Shown: positions 33,965 through 46,757, counted from the first letter of the stretch. The stretch: DNA of 64,000 nt from Dioscorea cayenensis subsp. rotundata (GCF_009730915.1 NC_052475.1:1736001-1800000); one strand, 5' to 3'. Program-made: numbers and translations. Notes: generated by a model from the sequence alone, not told the origin.

Positions 33965-36900
33965 ATGGCTTCAATGCTTATGTGTTTCTTGATATTCTTT
34001 GGAGCCACTTTGGCTGCAGGGTTCTCAGACACCCAGCCAAAACCAGTCCCTGGTCTTTCCTACACTTTCTACAAATCCACTTGCCCAGAACTTGAGTGGA
34101 TTATAAGAACATACCTTAAAAAAGAGTTCAAGAAGGACATAGGCCTTGCTGCTGGTCTTCTTCGTCTTCACTTCCATGATTGTTTTGTTCAGGTGTGACA
34201 CTAACAAACACAGTGCTTAATTGGTTTGCAGTTATTTTATGCATGTAAATTCAAAGTGTTTGATTTATTAATGTTGAGTTTAATTGGGTTTTGTGTGCAG
34301 GGATGTGACGCATCGGTGCTGTTGGACGGGTCAGCGAGCGGGCCAAGCGAGCAGGATGCGCCGCCCAACCTGACGCTGCGCCCAGCCGCGTTTAAGGCTA
34401 TTAATGATCTGCGCGCGCTGATCGATAAGATGTGCGGGGTTGTCGTGTCTTGCGCCGATGTTGTTGCTGTCGCTGCGCGGGACTCTGTTGCTCTGGTAAA
34501 CCTATGTTTTTTTTATTTGTTATTTTAAATATTAAAAAATATTTATTATTTATTTTTTTTAAATTATTTTAATATTTTATTTAATTTTTATCTTGAAATT
34601 TAATAGGAGAGAAACGTTAAAATATAAATTAAAAATAATTTTGAAAATATAATTAATTTTTTATTAAATTATGTGAAACAATCAATTTTTCTTGGTATGT
34701 GAAGTTCGGTTATTCACGATAAATAAAAAATAACGGAAAGACTATTTTTTTTTATCTATTTTTTTCACTTGGAGGATAGTAACATTATTATTTTAATAAT
34801 TGTTTTTATAAATTATAATGGTTGAAAAAACTTATTAATATTTCTTATTGTTAATATTATTATTTAAAAATATCTGGTTTTGTTGATGTTAAGATTACTT
34901 ACAGTAAATCTTAGCTAAGTCAAATATATTTTTTTTTAATTTTAATATTTAAAAAAAATTAACCTCCCAGTTTGATCCACCGCTAAAATCCTGTGATGTC
35001 TGCACATGTTTAATGCTAAATTGATGTCTGCTCATGTGCTTTTAATGAAGATTGATCGTATGTTATTATCCTGGTTTTCTACAGTTCCTGAGAAATCGAG
35101 AGCCAAGATGGAGGACCATTCTTCTACAATCAGGCGTAGTCTGGAGTTCCTTACTTCCACTGGGGAGGAGCAAGGTGGAGCATCGTTTCAGGATGCTGGG
35201 CCCGATATGCATACTGGCTAGTTAACTGTATTTGTGGTGGGGGTCGGTGGGGTGGGGGTGGTTGTTCCTTACTTCGTTTTGTATCTTTTGATTTCCTGTA
35301 GTTTCTGTTCCACTACTTGTGGTTCGTTTTGGTGCCCCTCTTTTTTTCGTTAGGGGGTTTCATTTGTTTACTGTTTTTTTTTCCTTTTGTTTTTAATAGA
35401 AGTGGTTTATCCATTTTTTTTTAAAAAAAAAAAAAATCCTGTGATGTGATCTCGGAACTGAAAGTATAATAGTTAATTAATTATAATTTTTGTTTTTTAA
35501 TTTTTTTTAACAGGATTATTTTGTCAACTGCTCTTATTACTGTGGTTGATTTGATTTCAAATTATTTTGGATACCAAATTAAAATTAATATTAAAAAAAT
35601 TTATTAGGCTTTAATTATTGGTTCGGATTTTTTTAAAAACATTCCTTCATTTTTATTTTTACACCTCAAAAATAAATTTGGAAATAATCAAATGATTCAA
35701 ATAAACCCTTTTGTTATCCCCGCAATGATTTGTTTGCTTCGGTTTTGACTATATTATTAGGTGAAATAATTTTGAGCTCATGTGATTATCATATTATGAT
35801 GATTAATTTTAGAATGTTATGAAACTGAGATATAATGAAGTAAATAAGTATAGTAAGGTATTCGGTTTTGACTATATCATTAGGTGAAATATTTTTGAGC
35901 TCATGTGATTATCATATTATGTGATTAATTTTAAAATGTTACGAAACTGAGATATAATTAAATAAACTAGTATAGTAAGGTATTGTTGCAAATAATATAA
36001 GTAATGTTTACTATGGTTCACCGGCTTCTATCTATTTTTCTTATATTCCAAATTGATAAAATGATTTATTTAAAAAGAAAATATCAAAGCAAGATCTTGA
36101 AAGGATTGTTGAAAAATATATAACTGTTTATTGTCACATACCAACTAATATTAGCATTAACACCTTTTTCTCTGACCTATTGGTGTATGTTTCTGATCAC
36201 CATGTGCGTGTGTTGTAAGACTCGATGAGCATGGGCCATGAAAGAATAAGTTTAAAAAATTTTTAAGAAAAATAATTTATATAAAGGCGAATCAATGTTT
36301 TTTGCTTAAGACTGATATTATTTACATAATATTAATATTATGTTAATAAAAATTAACGGTATTTGTTAAGACTGATATTATTTAAATGGTTATATTTTGG
36401 TAAAGTTATAATAAGGGAGAATTTGGTCAGTTGACTAATGTTAGTCTGTTAGACTGGGAATAAATTGGGTTAAGTTGAATTGGGAGTCATTTTCCAATTT
36501 ATATATAAAAAAATATGTAAAGATGATGAGATATAATTAAAACATACAGGATATTTGTCGTTTATTGGGAGAAAAAGGAAGTTTTAAACACTTCTTTACT
36601 TGTGGTAAAGGTCAATTGAATTTGTAAAACTTTGTTTGATTTGGAAGCTAATTGGAGATAATGTTATATAATTATATTATTATTAAACTATGCTTAAAAT
36701 AAAAGACAAAATTATAACTTTATTTGTTAAATTACATGAAATTTACATAATTCTCTTCATTATTTACATAAGTCTCTCCCTAAGTTATTAAAAGATTTCA
36801 TTTTGTAGGATGAAATTAATTAATTAATATCATTATTAGATTAATTAATATTATTATATAGTTTGACAATATTAACTACCAACTAATAAATACTTGATAT

Positions 36901-38160
36901 TTTTTTAAAACAAATAAAATATAATAACTTATGATAAAGTAAACATTACTGTTGATGTGTATTTTGGTCCAAAAAAAATATAAGGGTTCGTTTTCTAATT
37001 TTTATAAAGCTCTAAAAAAAAATTTAAAATATAAAGGTATTTTGGTTTATAAAATATGTAAGTTTCCCAAGAGGCTAAAACCTCTCCAACCCATTATTTT
37101 GGAGGATTAGAAAATGGGGGTTAAATGGAGGTTTTAAAACTCATCTAACCCTATAAATCTTTACCCCTCTTAAAAAACATACTCTCAAATATGGGTTTTA
37201 AAAAATTTTTACCTTACCTTAATTCCATTTACCTCCTCCAATTAAGTAGACCCTCAACGGAACGTGGACATAATTAAGTTTTTAAATGAGGCATGACCGG
37301 CACTTGACATCTATTAAATATTTAATCATGCTTTAACTATATTTTAAAAGAAATAAACTCGTTACCATCTCACCATTGAGCGGGTGATCGTGAATATAAA
37401 ATTAAAATAAATAATTACATTTTAAAATTCAAATAATTAAAACAGCATTGACTTCTTGCAGACCGGTGGGCCACACTACAAAGTCCCACTGGGCCGGCGA
37501 GACGGTTTGACTTTCGCAACAGTCAACGTCACCCTTGCCGACCTCCCTCCTCCGACCTCCAACGTCAGCTTCCTCATCAACACTCTCAACAAGATCAACC
37601 TCACCGTCGCCGACCTCGTCACCCTCTCCGGCGGCCACACCATTGGCCTCGCTCACTGCACCTCCTTCACCAACCGTCTCTACCCAACTCAAGACACTAA
37701 CATGGACAAGACCTTCGCCAAAAACCTCAAACTCACTTGCCCCGCCGCCAACACCACCAACAGCACGGTCAACGACATCCGTACACCAAACACATTTGAT
37801 AACAAGTACTACGTCAACCTTGTGAACAAAGAAGGCCTCTTCACTTCTGATCAAGGTCTCTTCTCTGATTTCAGGACTAAGGCTCTTGTTGCTCTCTTTG
37901 CTAGTAATAAGATACTGTTCTTTGAGCACTTTGCTTTGTCAATGGTGAAGATGGGCCAGATCAGTGTGCTCACTGGATCTCAAGGTGAGATTAGGACTAA
38001 CTGCTCTGCACGTAACTCTGGCTCTGGTTTATGGTCTGTGGTTGAGGATCTGCTGCTACTGTTTAGTTTCTGCAAACTGTTTGTCTGTTTGTTTGTTACT
38101 GTGTTACTTGATAATAATGATGATAATAATAAGGGGTTGAAGTGGTGTGACAGTGCATGA
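33965..38160 (+). CDS. Class III peroxidase, peroxidase-12-like, copy 3, with altered C-terminus
   Basis: Three exons, 33965-34192, 34301-34495 and 37462-38160, give about 373 residues. An upstream ATG at 33956 would add MTT; the start aligned with the other copies is chosen. Signal peptide, LLRLHFHDCFVQ and LSGGHTIGLAHC sites and cysteines are intact. Near the end, after GLWSVVED, ten bases present in copies 1 and 2 are missing; the frame shifts past the old stop and runs on for about 30 residues (LLLLFSFCKLFVCLF then a polar tail) to a TGA at 38160. The new tail is hydrophobic. Residues just before it also differ (ALVALFASNKILFFEHFA). Intron 2 carries a LINE and a tandem duplication. The catalytic core looks able to fold; the tail could change sorting or stability, or mark the start of decay. 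Confidence 0.9.
35000..35432 (+). mobile_element. 5'-truncated LINE in intron 2 of peroxidase copy 3
   Basis: The piece is flanked by a direct repeat, AAAATCCTGTGATGT, at 34985-34999 and 35433-35447 (the leading As on the right could be part of the tail). It ends TTTTTAATAGAAGTGGTTTA followed by a poly-A tract. The first 220 bases carry a short open frame ending at 35221 that could be the C-terminal end of a LINE ORF, then U-rich 3' UTR. The matching place in copy 2's intron 2 (near 29917-29935) is empty. Confidence 0.8.
35738..35983 (+). repeat. Tandem duplication of about 123 bp in intron 2 of peroxidase copy 3
   Basis: Two adjacent copies begin TTCGGTTTTGACTATAT (35738 and 35861) and run through GAGCTCATGTGATTATCATA to AGTATAGTAAGGTA, with few differences. 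Intron 2 of copy 2 has a single, diverged counterpart near 30420-30490. Confidence 0.8.
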
Positions 38161-38346
38161 TCTAGTAATACTGTTACTGCAGTGAATTGGCAAGTATTAC
38201 TGCAATGAATTGGCTTTGTTTGGTTCTCTGTATCCGTGCAATGTAGATATGATATCATGTGAATAAAGGCTTATCTTGACAGTGAAGACTGAAGAGGTCA
38301 TTGGAAATCAGCCCACGCTGGTTTGATTATGTTGGACGATAATAAT

Positions 38347-38865
38347 TGTTGGGGGACTTAATGCTTCACTTAAGACCCCTTTCGGAAGCACTAACACACC
38401 CGTAGATGTCCCAATAACCTGTCAAGGTTAGTCTCCAAAACACATGCAAAGATAGGACTATAATAGAGAAAGAAAGATAAACACACACAAACCACGACAC
38501 AGTAATTACGTGGAGTTCGGCACTCTTGCCTACGTCTCCACGGGGGTCGGGAATTGAAATCCACTATGAAGAATATCTCTGATGGCTTGAACAACTCTCA
38601 AGCTCGTCTCAAGAAGAAAACAATAAGAAAATCCTGAGTTATATATACCTCATATCCAACTCGATGAGAGATAATCTTATTAGCATATATTATATGCTAA
38701 TATATCCTTATATACTAACATAATAATATATGCTAATATATCCTTATATACTAACATAATAATATATATGCTAATATATCTATATAACATAAGTCAACAT
38801 GTGACTAACACGCACATGCCCACAAAGCCACTCATATTTATTTCTTATCATTGTTTCTCTTCACA
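38347..38865 (-). repeat. 3' LTR of the Copia element
   Basis: 519 bp, TGTTGGGGG...CTTCACA on the plus strand. Next to it on the inner side is a purine-rich tract when read on the minus strand. Confidence 0.9.
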
Positions 38866-41800
38866 ATTCTCCACCTCGTTTCTCATTTGATACCAAATGT
38901 GGAACGAATAAGGATTTCTTCATGCTGAGACCATCAAGATAGAACATCTTCACCAAACTCAAATAGTCGATTCCCAACCCCAAAATTCCCTTATTAGCAT
39001 AAATCAAGATTGAGCAAGTTCAAACAATGTTGAAACTTGCTCCTTGGAACAACTTTGGTGAATATGTCTGCAGGATTGTCACTGGTGTGCACCTTCAGTA
39101 AGGAGATAGAGCCTTCCTCTATTACATCCCGCACAAAATGATACCGGACATCGATATGCTTGGTACGAGCATGGTGCACCTGATTTCTAGCCAAATGAAT
39201 TGCACTCTGACTGTCACACCCCAAGTCCACCGTGCCTTGCTCAATCCCCAAATCATCTAACAAACCCCATAACCACAAAGCTTCTTTCACTCCTTCTGCC
39301 ACGGCCATATACTCAGCCTCTGTGGTAGATAGTGCCACTGTGGCTTGTAATACTGATCGCCAACTAACTGGAGCACCAAATATCCGAAATACATAACCCG
39401 ATGAGTGGAGCAGCGTCGGTCTAGATCACTTGCATAATCCGAGTCCACAAACCCACTCAAGCGACATCTTTCTCCACCAAAACACAAACCCATGCTAATG
39501 GTACCCTTCAGTACCTCGGAATCCATTTCATCGCTTCCCGATGAAAGCCTTCCCGGATTTGCCATGAATACGCTAACCACATCGATTTGCCCTGTGAAAT
39601 ATCCGGGCGTGTACATACCATCGCATACATTAGGCGCCTCATCGCACAAGCATAAGGAACACGAGCCATGTGTTCTTTTTTTCTTCATCAATTGTGGGAG
39701 ATAGATTACTAGAGAGCGAAAATGTGGGGGCCCGATGGAGTCACCACCGACTAGCATCTTGCATTTCAAACCGTGATATTACTTTCTCAAGGTAACCCTT
39801 CTGATGTAGAAATAGCTTACGGCTTGACCTCTCTCTTCTGATCTCCATACCCAGTATTTTCTTGGCAGCACCCATATCCTTCATCTTAAACTCCTTATTG
39901 AGTTGAGACTTTAACCTACCTATCTCTACCTTGCTCTTGCTAGCAATGAGCATGTCATCCACGTACTAATAGGGAGATAGATATATGCATCACCACAAAG
40001 CTTACGAAAGTAAACACAACAATCATACTTGCTTACGGAGTAACCCTTCTTGAGCATAAAAAGTATCGAGCGCTTGTACCACTTTGTCGAGGCATCGCTT
40101 CAAACCATAAAGTGATTTCCTCAGCCGCGAAACCCGATTATCTTTTCCTTCGAGTTTGTACCCTTCCGGGTGATGCATATAAATTTCCTCATCTAAGTCA
40201 CCATGTAAGAAGGCCGTCTTAACATCAAGTTGTTCGAGTGAAGATCACCATGAGCTACCAAACTCAACAATACACGGATAGAGGTGTGCTTCACTCACGG
40301 GAGAAAAATATCTCATTGTAGTCCACCCCTTCTTTCTGTGCAAATCCCTTGGCAACTAGTCTTGCCTTGTACCTTGTGCCACAAGATTTAGATGAATCTT
40401 CCTTTTTCTTGTACACCCACTTACAGCCTATAGCATGCTTACCGATGGGCGACGGAACAACTTCCCATGTTTGGTTTTTTTCCGAAGAGATTCCATCTCT
40501 TCCTCCATTCGCAACCAACCATCTCTCACTATTCTCATCTTCGATAGCTTGCTTAAAAGTGACTGGCTCATCATTCTCCACCGAGAGTGCATACTCAACC
40601 AAATTTACCTGTCCATAGTGTTTTCGGGAGGTTCATCCGACCCAAACTTCGAACCATTTTAACTTGCCTCTTTGGCCTAGTAGTAGCCAAAGACTACAGT
40701 TTTCTACTGCTTTGTAGTGTTTGTGTATTATGTTTATGAACCTCCTTATGTTCATTTACAACAACATTCTCATGAACATGGGTCGGGGCATGGTTGGTCT
40801 TCGGATCCATCAATCTCCACCACTTGGGTGTTAGTTGTTAACTCATCACCATCACCATCAAGAGGCTTCATAGCTTTTAGGCAAAGCTAATATGGAATTC
40901 ACATCAAAAGTAACATCCTCGCGATTATAAACTTTGAATCTTCCATACACCAAAAGGCGATAGCCTTTCACTCCTTTTTGCATATCCCAAGAAAATTGCT
41001 TTCTTGGCTCTAGGATCAAGCTTATTCTCTTTCACATGATAGTAAGTCGCATGAATCGAAAAATTCTAAGAACATTATAGTCTGCGATGTTCTCCCGACC
41101 ATAGTCCATGAGGGTGTGTCACCATCGAGGGTGGAATGTGGAGCTCTGCTCACTATATAGCATCTTTGTTGCCACCCGATTACGCCCCACCATTCTCTGC
41201 CCAAACCAGAATTAGATCTTATACATCTTGCTCTCTCAAGTAATGTACGGTTCGACCTCTCTGCAACCCCATTCTGCGTGGTGTATTCCTAAGCGTCCCG
41301 AGTGTCGAACAATACCCTCTTGATCACAAAAACTCCTTGAAGACACCTTCGATTGTACTCGTACCATTATCCGACACGATTGTCTTCAACTTTCTACACT
41401 GCTCGTTTCTCAACCATTGCTCTCCACCGCTTGAATGTCTCAAATACTTCATTCTTATGTTTCGGAAAAATATACCCAAGCATATCTTGAGTAATCATCA
41501 ATAAATGAGACAAAAATATCCGGAACCCCCTTTTTGAAAGCAACTTTAGCCGGCCCCCATACGTCCGGGTGTGCACATAGTCTAATAGTCTTCTACTCTT
41601 GTGCTTGCTTGTGGTGAACTTGACTCGGTGTGCCTTCCCATACACACGGTGCTCACAAAAAGTCCATGCGAGGTTTCTCCAAGTTCTTCAACAAACCTTC
41701 CTTTCCAAGTAGAGTTAAACCCTTTTTCCGACATATGTCCAAGACGCATGTGCCAAAGTTTAGTACAATCGATAGGTTCTGCTTTTGGAAATCTCAATTG

Positions 41801-43128
41801 CTGCATTATCTGTGATTGTCATACCCAACAAAGCATATAGATTACCATGACAAACACCCTTCATCACCACCATGGAGCCTCGAACAACTTTTAGAATTCC
41901 CTTGTAGGCCACAATCTTGCACCCACTGGATTCCAATACACCAAGTGAAATCAAGTTCTTCCTCAAATCTGGAACATGCCTTACATTTGTCAAGGTTCGG
42001 ATAATCCCATCATGCATCTTGATTCTAATTGAACCAAGCCCAACTGTTTTGCAAGTATGATCATTGCCCATCAATACATTACCACCATCAATGTTCTCAT
42101 AGGTTGTAAACCACTTCCTATTTGGACACATGTGATAAGAGCAACCCGAATCGAGCATCCATTTCCCAGAAATGTCTTCACCTTGATTGGCCATGAAGCA
42201 TTCATCATTGTCCTCATCTGAAGCATAGCTTGCTTCTTCTTTGACCTGCTTTCCCTTGTTATTTTTGTTGTTCTTCTTCCTCCAATTTACTTTCTTATTG
42301 GAACGATCGGCTTTTATAATGCCCAAGCTCTCCGCAATTGTAGCATACTACTTTTGCAATAGGTCTTGACTTTGATCTTGATTTCCCTCTTTGCACCTTT
42401 CCCCTTTCATTTGACCTTCCCCTTATAAACAATCCTTGTGCTTGCTCTTTGTCCACTCTTCCACCTGTAGCCATCTTCCGAAGATCATCAGATAAGAGTG
42501 ATGTTCTAACATCGTTCATAGAGAGTGTCTCACCCACAAGCATCAATGTTTGTACAAGGTTCTCAAATGATGGTGGCAAAGAAAGTAGCAAAAAAGAATA
42601 GCTTGATCTTCATCCTCTACTTTGACCTCCACATCCTTCGAAATTTGAAACTATCCTTTCAAACTTGCTTATGTGATCCCGGATTGAAGTTCCTTCATCC
42701 ATTTTTGCAAGTGTCATAACTTGGCCTTCAAGTAGATCGCGATTTGTCGAGGTTTTGGTCATGAAATTGGACTCTAATTTTAACCACACGCTAGCCGCTG
42801 TCGCCTCGTCATTCACCAAGAAGGCGACATCCCTATCCAAACACTAAAATAATAGTGCAGCGTGCCTCCATATCAAGATCTTCCCAATCTTCATCACTCA
42901 TTTCTTTGGGTTTCTTTTCCTTCCCCAAAAGTGCCTGTGTAGTTTTTGTGATATCAACAAATTCTTCATTTCGATCTTCGATAGGAGAAATCGTTCTTCC
43001 CATTGAACTTCTCAATCTCATACTTCCCAACCTTAGCATTACCAAGTGAAGACATCTTTCGGGAATTTTTGTCGAACACCTGTGTCGTAGATTTACCCAA
43101 GCTATAAACCAATAGCTCTGATACCAAT

Positions 43129-43647
43129 TGTTGGGGGGACTTAATGCTTCACTTAAGACCACTTTCGGAAGCACTAACACACCGTAGATGTCGATAACTC
43201 GTCGAGGTTAGTCTCCAAAACACATGCAAAGATAGGGACTATAATGAGAAAGAAAGATAAACACACACAAACCACGATCACGGTAATTACGTGGAGTTCG
43301 GCACTCTTGCCTACGTCTCCACGGGGGTCGGGAATTGAAATCCACTATGAAGAATATCTCGATGGGCTGAACAACTCTCGAGCTCGTCTCAAGAAGAAAA
43401 CAATAAGAAAATCCTGAGTTATATATATACCTCATATCCAACTCGATGAGAGATAATCTTATTAGCATATATTATATGCTAATATATCCTTATATACTAA
43501 CATAATAATATATGCTAATATATCCTTATATACTAACATAATAATATATATGCTAATATATCTATATAACATAAGTCAACATGTGACTAACACGCACATG
43601 CCCACAAAGCCACTCATATTTATTTCTTATCATTGTTTCTCTTCACA
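43129..43647 (-). repeat. 5' LTR of the Copia element
   Basis: 519 bp, same ends as its partner, two bases from the primer-binding site. Confidence 0.9.
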
Positions 43648-43668
43648 ATAATAATAATAATAATATAT

Positions 43669-43925
43669 GGTTGTCAACGACAACATGGTCTACTGGTATA
43701 CGGATCGCTGATAGAGTTTTTTATCGAGTGGTGAGAGTTTGATTTTTGACTGATGACACATTTTTGGGAGATATGAATAGTACGTAGTTGTGTGTGGGTA
43801 ATTCTAACGTCTATGTGTGCACATATCCCGTCCTCACTTGCTCTATTAAGATTTGTGCATGTTTCTGATAGTTTAACGGGGTTTTCGGGTTGTTTGTTTT
43901 TTTTTAGAAAAAAAATAATAATAAA
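43669..43925 (+). mobile_element. Possible SINE next to the Copia element
   Basis: ATGGTCTACTGGTATACGGA (near 43683) resembles an A box and GAGAGTTTGATTTTTG (near 43733) a weak B box, followed by a body ending in a T/A tract. It starts some 20 bases past the right LTR. The boxes are diverged, so confidence is low. Confidence 0.3.
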
Positions 43926-44163
43926 TTGTTGTTGAGATGCTTGTCCAAATTTTACTGTAGTGATATTGGACATTGTGGGAAATGTTGAGAATAAAAAGGA
44001 CGCTAGCAATTAATAGTTTAATTATATTTGCAAATTATTAAATTAAAGTTTGGAAAATTAATTTGCTGGATTTGCCCACATTTGTATAGTTCAACAACAG
44101 TACCACACGGAAGTTCAATACAAGATTGAGAGTTTTAAAATTTTTTTCTTATGTCAGTGGTGT

Positions 44164-45163
44164 NNNNNNNNNNNNNNNNNNNNNNNNNNNNNNNNNNNNN
44201 NNNNNNNNNNNNNNNNNNNNNNNNNNNNNNNNNNNNNNNNNNNNNNNNNNNNNNNNNNNNNNNNNNNNNNNNNNNNNNNNNNNNNNNNNNNNNNNNNNNN
44301 NNNNNNNNNNNNNNNNNNNNNNNNNNNNNNNNNNNNNNNNNNNNNNNNNNNNNNNNNNNNNNNNNNNNNNNNNNNNNNNNNNNNNNNNNNNNNNNNNNNN
44401 NNNNNNNNNNNNNNNNNNNNNNNNNNNNNNNNNNNNNNNNNNNNNNNNNNNNNNNNNNNNNNNNNNNNNNNNNNNNNNNNNNNNNNNNNNNNNNNNNNNN
44501 NNNNNNNNNNNNNNNNNNNNNNNNNNNNNNNNNNNNNNNNNNNNNNNNNNNNNNNNNNNNNNNNNNNNNNNNNNNNNNNNNNNNNNNNNNNNNNNNNNNN
44601 NNNNNNNNNNNNNNNNNNNNNNNNNNNNNNNNNNNNNNNNNNNNNNNNNNNNNNNNNNNNNNNNNNNNNNNNNNNNNNNNNNNNNNNNNNNNNNNNNNNN
44701 NNNNNNNNNNNNNNNNNNNNNNNNNNNNNNNNNNNNNNNNNNNNNNNNNNNNNNNNNNNNNNNNNNNNNNNNNNNNNNNNNNNNNNNNNNNNNNNNNNNN
44801 NNNNNNNNNNNNNNNNNNNNNNNNNNNNNNNNNNNNNNNNNNNNNNNNNNNNNNNNNNNNNNNNNNNNNNNNNNNNNNNNNNNNNNNNNNNNNNNNNNNN
44901 NNNNNNNNNNNNNNNNNNNNNNNNNNNNNNNNNNNNNNNNNNNNNNNNNNNNNNNNNNNNNNNNNNNNNNNNNNNNNNNNNNNNNNNNNNNNNNNNNNNN
45001 NNNNNNNNNNNNNNNNNNNNNNNNNNNNNNNNNNNNNNNNNNNNNNNNNNNNNNNNNNNNNNNNNNNNNNNNNNNNNNNNNNNNNNNNNNNNNNNNNNNN
45101 NNNNNNNNNNNNNNNNNNNNNNNNNNNNNNNNNNNNNNNNNNNNNNNNNNNNNNNNNNNNNNN
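44164..45163. other. Assembly gap (1000 N)
   Basis: Exactly 1000 unknown bases, a conventional placeholder, so the true gap size is unknown. The right side enters directly into a Copia element, which probably caused the gap. Confidence 0.99.
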
Positions 45164-45630
45164 GCTTGTGCGACTCAGGTCCTATTCACTTATATTGTGA
45201 CAAGCAATCTGCTTTACACATTTCTATTAATCTGGTCTTCCATGAACAGACTAAGCACATCAAGGTTAACTGTCATTTTGTTCAAGAACATATTTAGTCT
45301 GGCGAGCTTACTGATGCTTATGTGCCTACCAAGTTACAGCTCACTGATATCTTCACGAAGGCATTAGGTTACGATCATTTCCACTTTCTTCTCTGCAAGT
45401 TGGTCATTCGTGATTTTCATGCTCCAACTTAAGGAGGAAGATTAAGGAATGGATTCATCATTATCTCAATTAGTTGTCATTGATTGTAATTATGTTGTTA
45501 TTTGTACTATATTAGGAGATAGCATAATTCTAGATTTTATATTGGGGAGTAAATTAGGAAACTGATTTGTTATCTCTCTTCTATTTATTCCCCATTGTAC
45601 TCTAATTGAATGAAATAAGAAATATTCTTT
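45164..45630 (+). mobile_element. Copia retrotransposon 3' end, truncated by the gap
   Basis: The first 265 bases resemble the C-terminal part of Copia RNase H on the plus strand ([20 protein letters not shown] and QLTDIFTKAL). They end at a purine tract (GGAGGAAG, 45434-45441), after which LTR-like sequence runs to about 45630. The coding part is broken. It is a different lineage and opposite strand from the element at 38347-43647. Confidence 0.75.
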
Positions 45631-46757
45631 AATTACTTTTGATAGTAGACAATTTGTGTGAGATTTTGCCTAAATTGTTGATGTGTATGCACTGCCTTAA
45701 TAAAAACTGGCATGCGACTCTAAATCATGACCGCCAGCGCAAGTCAAACAACTTGGTAGTTACACACAATCAGTTGTACCACATGAATTCATTTGTACAA
45801 CAGAGATGCTCAAAACATTAATAAATGAATTTTCCAATCATATCCATCAAGAAGGGTTATGAAAAGATAGAAAGAAAACAAATCAAAACCAAAATGTATT
45901 TATTTTTCAATGTGGCATCCACAATGAAGGCTCTATGAAACTAGAAAGGTCTTGCCCAATCTGACAACTAAACTAATAAACATTGAGGGAGAAAAAGGAT
46001 ATTTATACACCAGAAAAAATATTGGCAATAGAAATTCACAAAAGAAAGGAACCAAGACACTTGGTTCAACTTAGCTAAACAATAATAGCAAGGAAGCATT
46101 GACTACAATGATGGCACATGATGATACAAATGCAAAATATAGGAGAGCAACAGTAGCTGTGACTTTGGTGTAGATAAAATTAAAGTCAAACTTACAGAGC
46201 ATTGTCTCCACCACTTAAGCTGCCATCAACCACAAATGCAGTAAGAACAAGTGCTAGTGATGTCAATAGACTTTGATATAGATATAAATTTCGCTGTGAA
46301 ATGCTAAACCTGACAATGTGATACAGCAATAATAAATAATCCACCAGTATCATGAAACCCATGAGTTCTAAACTAATCCACAGTGAGATTAGTTAGAGCA
46401 CATTACAGGGGTACACCTCTGACCTCTCCAAGAAGAGATTTTTTTTCCTTTTAGAAAGATTCAAACTTAAATCATTTATTTAAACAGCAGTACTAAACCT
46501 CTACTACTTGAATCAACCACAATTCACTGTTGGTCTAAATTGGTGTTTTTTGCAAACACAAAAACTCAAAATCAAAATCACTCACTTAGACTACCCAAAC
46601 CTTTATCACTTGGGCCAACTTTTTTTAATTTTAAACATATATATTTTCACCATAATTAGTATGCCAGTCACCAAATATATATTGTCTAACAACATTTTCA
46701 TGTTAATCCAACATGAACTGCTCTTTCTTTTGATCTAACTTCTTCAACATATAAAAC

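Larger units (their letters stand above)
38347..43647 (-). mobile_element. Copia LTR retrotransposon, structurally bounded but broken
   Basis: A 5301-bp element on the minus strand with two 519-bp LTRs (38347-38865 and 43129-43647) and matching five-base flanks (ATAAT, in a low-complexity ATA context). Going from the right end: primer-binding site of the initiator-methionine type (43115-43126), gag (about 42350-43100) with a CCHC knuckle CYNCGELGHYKS (near 42300), protease (WMLDSGCSYHMC near 42160), integrase pre-domain (LWHMRLGHMSEKG, about 41720), integrase (about 41000-41650), reverse transcriptase (about 39740-40620), RNase H (38994-39340) and a purine tract beside the left LTR. Protease-integrase-RT order places it in Ty1/copia. 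The coding part is broken at roughly ten places. The LTRs differ by about 3 percent by eye, suggesting insertion within the last one or two million years. It lies just downstream of peroxidase copy 3. Confidence 0.92.

Noticed and set aside
36940-37270. Possible miniature DNA transposon in intron 2 of peroxidase copy 3
   Set aside because: One end begins GGGTTCGTTTTC and the other reads GAGGGTCTACTT inward, but the match is short and no target duplication was seen.
43855-44110. Possible tRNA gene near the gap
   Set aside because: No cloverleaf or CCA-side stem could be traced; the weak boxes at 43683 and 43733 suit a decayed SINE better.
44126-45367. Very long open frames across 44126-45367
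   Set aside because: They consist almost wholly of unknown residues from the N run and carry no evidence of a gene.
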